Counted from the first letter of the stretch, positions 44,737 to 54,423 are shown. The stretch is 64,000 bases of DNA from Lentibacillus amyloliquefaciens (GCF_001307805.1 NZ_CP013862.1:3348001-3412000); one strand, 5' to 3'. Numbers and translations are program-made. The notes: generated from the letters alone by a model not told the origin.

Positions 44737-46887
44737 ATGGTTCGAGTTGGAGTGGATGTTGGCGGTACGTTTACTGATCTGATATTAGTTGATGAATCAG
44801 CAAATCAAATTAATGTACACAAAGTTCCAAGCACAACGCACGACCAATCTGTTGGTGTTATTAAAGGAGTAAAAGAGCTATGTGCCATAAGCGATGTAGC
44901 TGTCGAGGATATTGATGACATTTTGCATGGCACTACAGTGGCAACCAATATCACCATTGAAGGAAATGGTGCAAAGGTCGGGATGCTGACAACACGAAAT
45001 TACAGGGATATTCTTCATATTGCCCGGCATAAAAAGAGCGAAAACTTCTCTATACAACAAAGTCTTCCATGGCAGGACAATCCACTCGTGAAACGACGGC
45101 ACCGTCTTCCAATAACGGAAAAACTTCAAGCACCCGATGGACGTATCCGCTTCCCGATGGAGGAGCAGGAAGTACGGGATAACGTTAAAAAATTAAAAGC
45201 AGAGAATGTCGATGTTATTATTGTTGGCTTTCTTTTTTCTTTTCTTAATGATGTCCATGAGAAAAGAGCAAAAGAAATTGTTAATGAGATCTGGCCGGAG
45301 GTAACATGTTTTACATCGAGTGAAGTGGCCCCCCGGATACGCGAGTATGAACGCTTCAGTACGACAGCCATGAACGCTTTTGTTGCGCCTAAAGTGAATC
45401 AGTATATTGATAACCTGGTTTCATCACTTGAAGAAGCTAACGTACAGGGGAAACTGCAGATCATGCAGTCTTCCGGCGGGATGGCATCTTCCGAAAAAGC
45501 TACCATGACCCCGATGAATCTATTGAAATCAGGACCTGCAGGAGGCGTTCTGGCAGCTTCATGGTGGGGAGAATTGGACGGGATAGACGATGTTATCAGT
45601 GTCGATATTGGAGGCACATCAGCTGACATTTCAATCATCCCGGAAAAAACGCCGAGGGTCGTCAATCCAAGAGATGCTGAAGTTAATAGTTATCCTGTGA
45701 TTACTCCGATGCTGGAGGTGGATACGATAGGTGCTGGAGGCGGTTCGATCGCTTATGTCGATGCCGGCGGAGCATTTCGGGTTGGACCCAAGAGTGCCGG
45801 CTCAACTCCGGGACCTGCCTGTTACGGCCAAGGCGGCGAGGACCCTTGTGTAACCGATGCAAATGTTGCCTTAGGAAGGTTGGATCCGGAACAGTTTTTA
45901 GGCGGGGAGATTCCGCTTCATCCGGAAAAAAGCACCGAAGCTATTCAAAAATTAGCTGACGAATTAAGCATGACGGTTGAGGAAGCAGCATTTGGCATTT
46001 TGAAAATTATCAATAACAATATGGCGCTGTCCATCCGGGAAAACTCAGTCCGCAAAGGGATTGACCCGAGGAACTTTGCATTATTGGCTGCAGGCGGGGC
46101 GGGACCGCTTCATTCCATAGATTTGGCAGAAACGATTGGTTCTAAGACCGTCATGGTCCCGAACTATCCGGGGATTACAGCTTCAGCCGGTTTATTGATC
46201 AGTGACCTGAAATATCATTTTAATGCTTCCTGTATTGAGAAGTTAGAAACGATTTCTGAGGACCTTGTCTTTAAACTGGATAAACAGTTGAAGGAATTGG
46301 AAGGACAAGCGGCAGGCCAGCTAATGCAGGATGGGGTCAGTGAAGGTGATATTGAGTATGAACGGATTGCTGAATGCCGCTATATGGGACAAGGCTTTGA
46401 GTTACGAGTGCCTATTCCTGAGGGGACGTTGACAGAACAAAGTGTCAAAGAGATTATTTCAGGTTTCCATCTGATGCACCAGCAGGAATACGGGCACCAT
46501 TTTCCGGAAAATGATGTGGAACTCATTTCGCTGGATATTGTTGCGACCGGGAAAACACCATCATTCAAGCTGCCTCAATTAGAAAAAATGGAAAGAAGTA
46601 ATCCGACAGAAGCGTTTATGTATGAGCGGCAAACCTATTTTGAGGTAGATGGCGAGATTAAAAGTCTGGCGACACCACGCTACCAGCGGGAAAAATTATC
46701 GGCAAACGATCGCATTACAGGACCGGCTTCCATCATTCAGCGTGATTCAACAACTATTGTCCCGCCAAACTGGGAAGTGGTGGTGTCAGCACATGGCACG
46801 CTGCATGCGACACAAAACGAAGAAAAGGCCGATAAATCTCACAATACGGAAAAACAATTTACTGAGGCGGTGATGAGTGATGAGTAA
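44737..46887 (+). CDS. hyuA: ATP-dependent hydantoinase / N-methylhydantoinase subunit A
   Basis: 716 residues, HyuA/5-oxoprolinase family with an actin-like ATPase fold: GVDVGGTFTDLILVD (N-terminal phosphate loop), LHGTTVATNI, SGPAGGVLAASWW, SVDIGGTSADISII and AAGGAGPLHS. Together with HyuB it opens hydantoin rings at the cost of ATP. Immediate neighbours HyuB, N-carbamoylsarcosine amidase and sarcosine oxidase make N-methylhydantoin (from creatinine) the likely substrate. GAGGAGA precedes the ATG at 44737. Overlaps hyuB by 8 bp. Confidence 0.9.
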   Translation: MVRVGVDVGGTFTDLILVDESANQINVHKVPSTTHDQSVGVIKGVKELCAISDVAVEDIDDILHGTTVATNITIEGNGAKVGMLTTRNYRDILHIARHKKSENFSIQQSLPWQDNPLVKRRHRLPITEKLQAPDGRIRFPMEEQEVRDNVKKLKAENVDVIIVGFLFSFLNDVHEKRAKEIVNEIWPEVTCFTSSEVAPRIREYERFSTTAMNAFVAPKVNQYIDNLVSSLEEANVQGKLQIMQSSGGMASSEKATMTPMNLLKSGPAGGVLAASWWGELDGIDDVISVDIGGTSADISIIPEKTPRVVNPRDAEVNSYPVITPMLEVDTIGAGGGSIAYVDAGGAFRVGPKSAGSTPGPACYGQGGEDPCVTDANVALGRLDPEQFLGGEIPLHPEKSTEAIQKLADELSMTVEEAAFGILKIINNNMALSIRENSVRKGIDPRNFALLAAGGAGPLHSIDLAETIGSKTVMVPNYPGITASAGLLISDLKYHFNASCIEKLETISEDLVFKLDKQLKELEGQAAGQLMQDGVSEGDIEYERIAECRYMGQGFELRVPIPEGTLTEQSVKEIISGFHLMHQQEYGHHFPENDVELISLDIVATGKTPSFKLPQLEKMERSNPTEAFMYERQTYFEVDGEIKSLATPRYQREKLSANDRITGPASIIQRDSTTIVPPNWEVVVSAHGTLHATQNEEKADKSHNTEKQFTEAVMSDE

Positions 46888-48649
46888 GAAAATTGATCCC
46901 GTGACGATGCAAGTTATCGGCGGAGCACTGGATACCATTGCCAAGGAGATGTCACACGTGATACAGCGGATGGCCTATTCCTCATTGATTCGGGAATCTG
47001 AGGATCTCGGTGCCGGTGTGTTCACCACATTTGGTGAAACGCTCGCTGAATCCGATTCAACGCCTATGCAACTGGGGTGTCTGCCGGGTTATATTCAAGG
47101 GTTTCAAGAGGTGCTCGGAGACGACCAGCATCCTGACGATATCATTTGGAACAATGACCCGTATGCCGGTGCCTCACACTCACCTGATATCTCTCTTAGT
47201 CAGCCGATTTTCTATGAAGGGGAATTAATCGGATATGCCGGCACAACGGCGCACCATCTGGACATCGGCGGTGCACAGCCAGGCTTGATTGTGGATGCTC
47301 CTGATGTCTATGCTGAGGGATTAGTATTAAATGGTGTGAAGTTATATGATAAAGGAAAACCGAATGAAACATTGTTCGAAATCGTCAGGCAGAAAGTACG
47401 CACATCATCCCAGGTGATTGGTGATTTGGAAGCGCAAGTAGCCGCCTGCCGACTAGGGGCAAGACGGTACATTGAGCTTATCGATAAGTATGGAAAAGAT
47501 ACGGTGCTTGCGGCCGGGGAAGAATTGATGAATTACTCGGAACACATGATGCAGAGAGAAATTGCCAAGATTCCTGATGGTGAATACGAGGCAGAATCCT
47601 GGCTTGATGATGATGGCATCAACTTGAATGAAAAATTGAAGGTTCATGTGAATGTCATTAAAAAAGGAAGTGAACTGGAGATAGATCTTTCCAAATCGGC
47701 TGATCAGGTCGCGTCAGCTTTTAATGCCGCTTATTCAGGCGCGCTATGTGTGGCTGTATATAGTGTGGTGCGTTCCATCTTTCTTGACACCTATACACAT
47801 GAAGAATTTGTTCCGGCCAATCATGGCGTATTTCGTCCGGTCACTGTAACAGCAAGGAAGGGGAGCATCTTTAATCCAATCCGCCCTGCTGCTACCTTTA
47901 GCCGGGCAAATCAAGTGAACACTGCTGCTGATTTAATCATCAAGGCGTTGACGCCCGTCATCCCTGATAAAACGTGTGCAGGCAGTGCGGCGAATATCCA
48001 GTTTGCATCGTATTCCGGTCTGGATCAGGACCACAATTACTGGGTATACATTGAAGTCAATGAAGGTTCGTATGGCGGCCGTCCGGAGAAGGATGGCATG
48101 GACGCAATGGACTTCAGTTCATGGAATACACGAAATAATCCGATTGAAGACCTTGATATGCACACCCCAATGATTTGCGAGCAGTATGAACTGAGAGAAG
48201 ATACCGGTGGGGCAGGTAAAACCCGAGGAGGCCTTGGAATTATTCGCCGGAACCGTTTCCTGACTGATGGCTTGATGTCCATGGAAGGGGATAAACATAC
48301 CGTCAAACCATGGGGATACAATGGCGGTCTGCCGGGAACAGAAGCCGCATTAATTAAAAATGCGGATACAAAACCGGAAGAGCTCCCGTCAAAATTAAAC
48401 GGCGAACGTTTTAACGCAGGAGAGTCGGTGAAAATTATGGTGCCGTCATCCGGTGGCTATGGTGATCCATTGGAACGTCAAGCAAGTCAAGTTTATGAAG
48501 ATATATTGGATGAAATCATCTCCGCAGAAACAGCGCTGAATGATTATGGGGTAGTCATTGAAGATGGGAACTTAAATATTGAGCGGACAGAAGAAAAACG
48601 ACAAGAAATTCGCCGGCAAAGAGGCAAGTTGCCGTTGTTCACCCAATGA
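46880..48649 (+). CDS. hyuB: ATP-dependent hydantoinase / N-methylhydantoinase subunit B
   Basis: 589 residues of the HyuB family. Conserved blocks: VIGGALDTIAKEMSHVIQR, NDPYAGASHSPDISL, TTAHHLDIGGAQPG, SAFNAAYSG, and the C-terminal GGAGKTRGGLGIIRR and PSSGGYGDPLERQ. The ATG overlaps the hyuA stop, so expression is coupled as expected for a hetero-oligomer. Product would be an N-carbamoyl amino acid, here N-carbamoylsarcosine. Confidence 0.92.
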   Translation: MSKKIDPVTMQVIGGALDTIAKEMSHVIQRMAYSSLIRESEDLGAGVFTTFGETLAESDSTPMQLGCLPGYIQGFQEVLGDDQHPDDIIWNNDPYAGASHSPDISLSQPIFYEGELIGYAGTTAHHLDIGGAQPGLIVDAPDVYAEGLVLNGVKLYDKGKPNETLFEIVRQKVRTSSQVIGDLEAQVAACRLGARRYIELIDKYGKDTVLAAGEELMNYSEHMMQREIAKIPDGEYEAESWLDDDGINLNEKLKVHVNVIKKGSELEIDLSKSADQVASAFNAAYSGALCVAVYSVVRSIFLDTYTHEEFVPANHGVFRPVTVTARKGSIFNPIRPAATFSRANQVNTAADLIIKALTPVIPDKTCAGSAANIQFASYSGLDQDHNYWVYIEVNEGSYGGRPEKDGMDAMDFSSWNTRNNPIEDLDMHTPMICEQYELREDTGGAGKTRGGLGIIRRNRFLTDGLMSMEGDKHTVKPWGYNGGLPGTEAALIKNADTKPEELPSKLNGERFNAGESVKIMVPSSGGYGDPLERQASQVYEDILDEIISAETALNDYGVVIEDGNLNIERTEEKRQEIRRQRGKLPLFTQ

Positions 48650-48717
48650 TGAAGGCTTTAACGATATGTGAACGTGCATCACAACTATAAAATCAAATTT
48701 TTGAAAGGGTGGAAGAG

Positions 48718-49425
48718 ATGTCAGAAGAAATCTTTGATCTGGAGTTATTACAAAAAATGTTTAAAAGAGCAAAAGAAATTCATACGGAGCGAGGGTTTCA
48801 GAAGCGAGTCGGTTACGGGAAAAAACCAGGCATCATCACGGTAGATTTGGCCAATGCATGGACCAAACCGGGGCATGCTTTCTCCTGTGAAAACATGGAA
48901 GAGGTCATCCCGAATGTACGTCGTGTGCTCGATGCAGCGCGGGAAAAGAATGTACCGATTTTCCACAGTACAACCGGGTATAATCCGAATGGCTATCAGG
49001 ATATTGGGCGATGGGCAGATAAAATTCCATTGGACGAATTAAAGCTTGGGGAAGATTGGTTAGACATTGATGAAAGGCTGAATCCTCAGAAAGAAGAAGT
49101 AGTATTCGTCAAAAAGACGGCGAGTTGCTTTAACGGGACGCCACTGCAGTACTGGCTTACAACCCACGGTGTCGATACACTTATTGTAGTCGGTGCTACA
49201 GCATGTGCTTGTGTCCGCCACACATGCATGGACTCAACTGAACTTGGATTCCGCACCATAGTCCCTGAAGGCACGATTGCTGACCGCGTTCCCGGCGCAG
49301 TGGAATGGAACCTGTTTGATATTGACGCCAAATTTGGTGATGTGGATCCGCTCGATACCGTGATTAATTACCTGAAAGGCATCGACACCATTCAGAAACG
49401 GGACGTGACAGCAAATTCTGTGTAA
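48718..49425 (+). CDS. N-carbamoylsarcosine amidase (isochorismatase superfamily)
   Basis: Hydrolyses N-carbamoylsarcosine to sarcosine, CO2 and ammonia. 235 residues of the cysteine-hydrolase superfamily. The triad is readable as Asp43 (GIITVDLANAW), Lys133 (VFVKKTASCF) and Cys165 (ATACACVRHTC). CENMEEVIPNVRRVL and WNLFDIDAKFGDVDPLDT are features I associate with N-carbamoylsarcosine amidase rather than nicotinamidase (recalled, not searched). AAAGGGTGG lies before the ATG. Terminator at 49443-49480. Confidence 0.85.
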   Translation: MSEEIFDLELLQKMFKRAKEIHTERGFQKRVGYGKKPGIITVDLANAWTKPGHAFSCENMEEVIPNVRRVLDAAREKNVPIFHSTTGYNPNGYQDIGRWADKIPLDELKLGEDWLDIDERLNPQKEEVVFVKKTASCFNGTPLQYWLTTHGVDTLIVVGATACACVRHTCMDSTELGFRTIVPEGTIADRVPGAVEWNLFDIDAKFGDVDPLDTVINYLKGIDTIQKRDVTANSV

Positions 49426-49442
49426 GAAGAAGCAGCGAACGT

Positions 49443-49480
49443 GATAAAGGGTAATCCTGTTTCAGGATTACCCTTATCTT
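49443..49480 (+). terminator. Terminator of the hyuAB-amidase operon
   Basis: GATAAAGGGTAATCCTG pairs with CAGGATTACCCTTATC (loop TTT, one mismatch) followed by TTTTT. Confidence 0.85.
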
Positions 49481-49553
49481 TTTGGATTGTTAATTGGATT
49501 TGGATCTTACGTGTGGATTAAGAAATAAGCATCTTGTGCCCGGAGTATGTTGA

Positions 49554-50687
49554 TCACGTTGCATACTCAAGAATTAATTGTTTATAAAAATCAATGGAAC
49601 GCAGGTAAGCATCCACATTGACGTATTCATTTGGCTGATGTGCTAATTTTTCGTTTCCGGGGCCATAAATCAGTGTCGGGATGGCGCTTTCGGGATTTAA
49701 AACCGCGCCATCGGTATAATAGGAAACCCCATAGACCGAATCGGTATCTTGTCCTTTAATTCGGAGCGCCTCTGTTATAATCGGGCTTGATTGATCGGTC
49801 AGAATCGATGGCCGGTTCAATAATTCATTCATTTCAAACGCCGGGGCACCCTCTTCGGAAAACAAATCCGTTAATTTTTGCTTCAATTCAGCAAACAACT
49901 GCTCGTGGGACTGGGGCGCCACGGTTCTGATATCAATGTTCAGCGTACAGCGGTCAGGGATCACGTTTGTTTGAACGCCGCCTTCCATTTTATTGGCCGA
50001 AACGCTGCTTTCACCAAGGGGAGGCTTGGAAATCTTCCAATCTAATTTTAACGCTTCAACAATTAGAATCACCCGGCCCATCCATTCGACCGCATTAATT
50101 CCTTGGTCCGGCATGGCCCCATGCGCTGTTTGGCCGATGGTGATCACTTCAACCCATAAAGCACCTTTATGGCCTGCTGCGACTTTTTCATTTGTCGGCT
50201 CACCAATCACCAAGGCTTCGACATTAGACATGTCATCTTCTTGTAAGTACTGCCGCGCACCGCAGCTATCCACTTCTTCACCGGCAGTTGCCAAGAAAAC
50301 AATCTCCTTTGACAACTCTCTCTTTTCCTGAAAAAGTGATTCAACCGCAAGAAACATCGCTGCAAGACCGCTTTTCATATCTGAGGCGCCGCGTCCGTAC
50401 AGATTTTCTCCCACCAGCTCGCCGGAAAACGGTGCATATTCCCACGGCTGCTCACCGACTAAAACCGTGTCCATATGACCACAGAAAATTACCTTTTCCT
50501 TTGCTTCATTATTGAAGGACATTTCAAAATTGCTTCGGTTTGATTCAATGTTGGTCATTTTATACGGGATACCTGTTTCGTCACATCTTTCGGCAAGTTT
50601 CTTAGTGACGTTGTTTTCGCTGCCAGGGGGATTGGTGCTGTCAATTCGAATCAGCTCTTGCAGAAATTCAACGGCTTCATTTGCCAT
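49554..50687 (-). CDS. M20-family metallopeptidase/deacylase (ArgE/DapE-like)
   Basis: 377 residues. Two-zinc amidase: FCGHMDTV and GRGASDMKSG supply His and Asp ligands, ATAGEEVDSCGA the catalytic Glu pair, GQTAHGAMPD the dimer-domain motif. Family members remove acyl, succinyl or carbamoyl groups from amino acids or dipeptides. It is co-directional with and 88 bp behind sarcosine oxidase, so it may hydrolyse another N-substituted amino acid in the same pathway (inference). AGGAGG precedes the ATG. Confidence 0.85.
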   Translation of the reverse strand: MANEAVEFLQELIRIDSTNPPGSENNVTKKLAERCDETGIPYKMTNIESNRSNFEMSFNNEAKEKVIFCGHMDTVLVGEQPWEYAPFSGELVGENLYGRGASDMKSGLAAMFLAVESLFQEKRELSKEIVFLATAGEEVDSCGARQYLQEDDMSNVEALVIGEPTNEKVAAGHKGALWVEVITIGQTAHGAMPDQGINAVEWMGRVILIVEALKLDWKISKPPLGESSVSANKMEGGVQTNVIPDRCTLNIDIRTVAPQSHEQLFAELKQKLTDLFSEEGAPAFEMNELLNRPSILTDQSSPIITEALRIKGQDTDSVYGVSYYTDGAVLNPESAIPTLIYGPGNEKLAHQPNEYVNVDAYLRSIDFYKQLILEYAT

Positions 50688-50775
50688 TTGGTTAACCTCC
50701 TATTTGAAAAATTAGACAGGAAAAGGTGACGTTGACCTTCCCCTGTCCGTTTGAATTCCGGTGCGTTATTTAGTT

Positions 50776-51942
50776 TTACACCGTTGTTGATCCTTGTGTT
50801 TGTAAGCTTGGACGTGTTGCTGAAAAGAGGGAAATGTCGTGATTGGTTGTGCCGCTGGTTGCCAGTTGGCTTAAGATTTCGCCGACCACACTTGAAAATT
50901 TATAGCCGTGGCCGGAAAATCCGCCGGCAATGGCAACATGGGAATGTTCCGGATGCAAGTCAATAATAAAATTTTCATCCGGTGTGTTGGTGAACATACA
51001 CGTCTTGCCAACATTTAATTTGCCTGCCGCCTGTGGCATAAACGTTTTTAAAAATTCACGAACGTCGTCCTCGTCTTTTGGTAAAATGCCAAATTCACGA
51101 TTCATATATTCGGGCTCAATCTTTTCGCCGTTATCGTAACGACCAATCTTTAAACCGGCGCCATCAATGCTTGGAAACCCGTAATAGATGCCAGTTGGCA
51201 AGTCCACGAAAAAGCCCGGAAATCCATCAGCCTGATATATTGACTCGTCCGCATCAAACCAGCCGATTGTTTGGCGACTTGGCTGCAGCGCTAAATTAAG
51301 GTTGAGATCAGATAAAAGTTTCTTGTTCCAGGCCCCGGCGCTGACAATCAGTTTATCAGCGGTATATGAACCTTCTTTCGTATGGACAGTGACGTCATGT
51401 TCAGTAACGTCAAGATTGTCAACAGGTGTATGCGTTAATAAATCTGCGCCACTTTGCAATGCCAACTTACGAAAGGTGCGAATGCAATTTCCGCTGAACA
51501 GAACACCTGCTTCTGGTTCATAGCACCCGAAATGTGCTTCAGGGGCGGTGATTCCCGTCCAGCGCTCATTGATTTCTTCGCCATTATCAAACGTATCAAT
51601 AGGTAAGGAGTACTTTTTCCCGCCTGCGATTGCTTGATTAACAAAGTCTGAATCTTCAGGACCGAAAGTCACCACACCCGTTTTTCGGAAAATCGTCTCC
51701 GATGTTTTTTGTTGCAGTTCATCCCATAATTCCTGCGCCCTTAAGGCAAGCGGGACATACTCGTAGCCTTCACCACACGCATGGCGAATCAGGCGTGTAT
51801 CACCGCTGTGGCTTCCGTTTGAATGCGGTGGATCAAACGCATCAATGAGCAATGTGTTTGTTCCTTCTTTAGCCAGATAATATCCGGCGGCCATCCCCAT
51901 TGACCCAGCTCCAACTATAATCACATCATAGTGTGATTTCAT
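50776..51942 (-). CDS. soxA: Monomeric sarcosine oxidase-like flavoenzyme
   Basis: Oxidises sarcosine to glycine, formaldehyde and H2O2. 388 residues, close to Bacillus MSOX through its length. FAD motif VIIVGAGSMGMAAGYYL; covalent-flavin Cys315 in GKTCMFTNT; oxygen-activating Lys265 in GAGLKIGRY; Arg50 and Arg53 in GDTRLIRHA. Two active-site histidines of the classic enzyme appear replaced: His45 by Ser46 and His269 by Tyr269 (alignment from memory). Substrate could therefore be sarcosine or a related N-methyl amino acid. AAAGGAGAGG precedes the ATG. Confidence 0.88.
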   Translation of the reverse strand: MKSHYDVIIVGAGSMGMAAGYYLAKEGTNTLLIDAFDPPHSNGSHSGDTRLIRHACGEGYEYVPLALRAQELWDELQQKTSETIFRKTGVVTFGPEDSDFVNQAIAGGKKYSLPIDTFDNGEEINERWTGITAPEAHFGCYEPEAGVLFSGNCIRTFRKLALQSGADLLTHTPVDNLDVTEHDVTVHTKEGSYTADKLIVSAGAWNKKLLSDLNLNLALQPSRQTIGWFDADESIYQADGFPGFFVDLPTGIYYGFPSIDGAGLKIGRYDNGEKIEPEYMNREFGILPKDEDDVREFLKTFMPQAAGKLNVGKTCMFTNTPDENFIIDLHPEHSHVAIAGGFSGHGYKFSSVVGEILSQLATSGTTNHDISLFSATRPSLQTQGSTTV

Positions 51943-52253
51943 GAAACACCTCTCCTTTAATAATTATTCGTTTGTTGAAAAGCACTTTCACAGCTGTCGG
52001 ATTTGCAGCCAACTTCTTATTTTTTCCCTTCTTTCAGTTTAGGTCCCGTGCTTATGTCTGATCTTAATTCATATGATAGTGGTAATTAAATATCACGTAA
52101 AATTACTAAAAATGATGAATTCCATCTTTGAAAATGATAGTTGTTTACTGCGGGTTTCAGTAACAGTGATAGGTGCCATCATTATTTATCGTTATATATG
52201 AAGGCTATTCGGTTATATAATTGATTTAAGTAATTAATTAGGGGGCGTGAGAT

Positions 52254-52871
52254 GTGGTTAACACACAAGGGGAAATCAAAGAGGAAATAACAATACCGCC
52301 GTATGAGGGGAGAAGTGTACTGTTAAAGCCTGGTGATGAGCTGTTTATAATTGATGTTGATGGCAAACAAGTCGGTGATTTTGTCTGCTTTAATCGAAAT
52401 GATTTAAGCGAGTTCGTATCACCTGTCCATATGCGAGCGTCTCTTGGCAGTATTCGGTTAAAAGTGGGAGATCCGCTCTACAGCAATAAACGCCGTCCAT
52501 TGATGACGTTTATTGAAGATACAGTCGGAAAGCATGATTTCTTTTTCCCGGCGTGTGACTATTATCGTTATAAAGTAGACTATGATCAAGATGACCACCC
52601 GAACTGCCACGATAATCTAAAAAATGCCCTGGCCGTGTATGGGTTGGGCGACAAACCCGTACCGGATCCAATTAACTTATTTATGAACAATGTTTTGGAC
52701 GAAGCAGGGGATTATGAGATTCATGAACCTTTATCCAAACCCGGTGATTATGTGCGTCTAAAAGCATTGGAAGAAGTGGTTGTTGCCTGTGCAACGTGTT
52801 CTCAAGATATGGCACCTGTTAATGGATGGAACGTGACGTCATTGAAAATGCAGGTTATGGAGTTGAGTTAA
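52254..52871 (+). CDS. DUF1989 (urea carboxylase-associated) family protein
   Basis: 205 residues. PGDELFIIDVDGKQVGDFVCFN, VHMRASLG, HPNCHDNL and ACATCSQDMAPVNGW are the DUF1989 blocks with conserved Cys/His that probably bind zinc. Family members occur beside urea carboxylase and aminomethyltransferase-type genes and are of uncertain function. GTG start after GGGGGCGTGAG. Divergent from sarcosine oxidase across a 311-bp AT-rich spacer in which I see only a TATAAT-like box (52216-52221). Confidence 0.85.
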   Translation: MVNTQGEIKEEITIPPYEGRSVLLKPGDELFIIDVDGKQVGDFVCFNRNDLSEFVSPVHMRASLGSIRLKVGDPLYSNKRRPLMTFIEDTVGKHDFFFPACDYYRYKVDYDQDDHPNCHDNLKNALAVYGLGDKPVPDPINLFMNNVLDEAGDYEIHEPLSKPGDYVRLKALEEVVVACATCSQDMAPVNGWNVTSLKMQVMELS

Positions 52872-53001
52872 TCGGATGCTGCAAGTTTTCTTCGGAGTAT
52901 GATGATTCGTATTGATTTCTCTGGTCTTCCCGTTAATAAATGAGCATGACTGGAGATGAGAACGGCATCCCTAGCTATCAGGATGCCGTTTTTTCCCGGA
53001 A

Positions 53002-53682
53002 TCAAACAGTATTTCTTCTGGCCGATAGCCATTCTTCTTTCATATAGGCCATCTCCCAAAATGCAAGTTCATATTCTTTCGCGATCACAAATTGTTCTTT
53101 AATTTTTCCCTTTTCCTTGTCACTTGCTTCTTCGGCGAGTTGATTAAGCAAGTCAATTTGCTCTTGTGTTGATGTCTGAAACCAATCGTCAGCATACATA
53201 CTTATCCAATTCTGATAGATGGTCTGACCGGGTTTTGCATCCTGGTTCGTTTTTCCAATATCCGCGTACAACCAGTAGCATGGAAGCATCGCGGCAACGG
53301 TCTGAGCAAGTTGTCCGGAAAGCGCTGCCCGGTACAAATGCGATGTGTAGGCGTAGGCAGTTGGCGCAGGCTTGAATTGGTTCATTTCCTCATTAGTGAT
53401 GTTCAGCAATTCTGCATGCTCACGGTGCACGGTCAATTCCGCTTCGGCTGTCATTTTGGCTTTTTCAGCAAGCATCCCGGCCACTTGAAAATCGTCTGCT
53501 TGCGAAGCGGCGATTGCATGTACCTTGCCAAAATGCTTCAAGTAGTAAATGTCCTGAAGAATGTAGAACTTGAACGTTTCAAGCGGCAGATCTCCCCGTA
53601 CAATCCCCTGGACAAATGGGTGGTTCAAGCTCTGTTCCCAGCTTCCCTTTGTTGCCTGACGCAGCGATTCAGTAAAGCGCAT
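53002..53682 (-). CDS. tenA: Thiaminase II / aminopyrimidine aminohydrolase
   Basis: Hydrolyses aminopyrimidine degradation products of thiamine to the HMP precursor for salvage. 226 residues; the B. subtilis TenA active-site residues are present at the same numbers: Asp44 (FYILQDIYYLKHF), Cys135 (MLPCYWLYADIG) and Glu205 (AKEYELAFWE). GGGGAGG precedes the ATG. Controlled by a TPP riboswitch in its leader. No thiO, thiS, thiG, thiF genes follow, so it is a stand-alone salvage unit. Confidence 0.95.
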   Translation of the reverse strand: MRFTESLRQATKGSWEQSLNHPFVQGIVRGDLPLETFKFYILQDIYYLKHFGKVHAIAASQADDFQVAGMLAEKAKMTAEAELTVHREHAELLNITNEEMNQFKPAPTAYAYTSHLYRAALSGQLAQTVAAMLPCYWLYADIGKTNQDAKPGQTIYQNWISMYADDWFQTSTQEQIDLLNQLAEEASDKEKGKIKEQFVIAKEYELAFWEMAYMKEEWLSARRNTV

Positions 53683-53817
53683 TAAAAAATCCTCCCCTTC
53701 TTAATTAATGCTGACCCGGCTTGGGCTAAGAGAAAAGGGAGGTCATTTACACACGCAAGCATGATAAGGTTCAATCAATATTCATGCTTGATGCATCCGC
53801 CTTATTTGACGCTGACG

Positions 53818-53905
53818 TCCACTTTCCTCCGCTGGCACTAACCAGGTCAGGTTCAAGGGTCTCAGAGTCCACTCTAATCTCAGCCTTTTAAAGGCACCCC
53901 TAGTG
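53818..53905 (-). promoter_or_regulatory. TPP riboswitch (THI-box) upstream of tenA
   Basis: On the minus strand the element opens with GGGGTGCCTTT, contains GGCTGAGAT, ACCCTTGAACCTGA and CTGGTTAGTGCCAGCG, then GGA: the conserved THI-box core. Between it and tenA a hairpin CAAGCATGAA/TCATGCTTG (near 53755-53792) has no T-run, so control may be translational. The surrounding 53683-54106 has no gene. Confidence 0.93.
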
Positions 53906-54106
53906 AAAACGCTATACTGTGTATACGGTAACATAGGCAGAGGGAAAAGAAAATACGTAGGTGTTTGGCATACTGGGTTCTGTGGAAACTTTACATAATC
54001 ATAAAACCAAAGTCATTAATGTTACTATCGTCACGATTCAGGGCTATTATGACTGCCGGAGTGACATAAGATAATTCTAAAAAGGGACATTATTTGAAAT
54101 GTCCTT

Positions 54107-54389
54107 AATCCCGCATGTAACTGGCAGTAAGACCCCCATCTCAAATGTTCGCGTATACGATGAAGATTAGGTGGGGGATCAACTGCCAGTAAATGTCCGA
54201 TTCGTTCATCTAACAATCAGTGGGGGAAGAAACCCCCACTGATTGAAGATTCACTTTATGGTAAAGCAGATTATGACAAAAAAGTAAACAACATATATGT
54301 GGTTTTTACATCTTTATTATTAAAAATTATGAATAATTAGTTTACTTGAGTTTTTCTTGTTTTCTGGTTTGGACGGTATGCACTTTCTT
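54107..54389. repeat. Two-hairpin ~290-bp intergenic repeat, copy B
   Basis: Same order of parts as copy A. Hairpin 1: ACTGGCAGT ... ACTGCCAGT (54120-54190). Hairpin 2: CAATCAGTGGGGG with CCCCCACTGATTG (54214-54245), one G-C pair longer than copy A on both arms, i.e. a compensatory change. Preceded by a further small hairpin GGGACAT...ATGTCC. Confidence 0.7.
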
Positions 54390-54423
54390 TGTGTTATAGA
54401 TTCGGACAAGCCCTTTTTTGATT

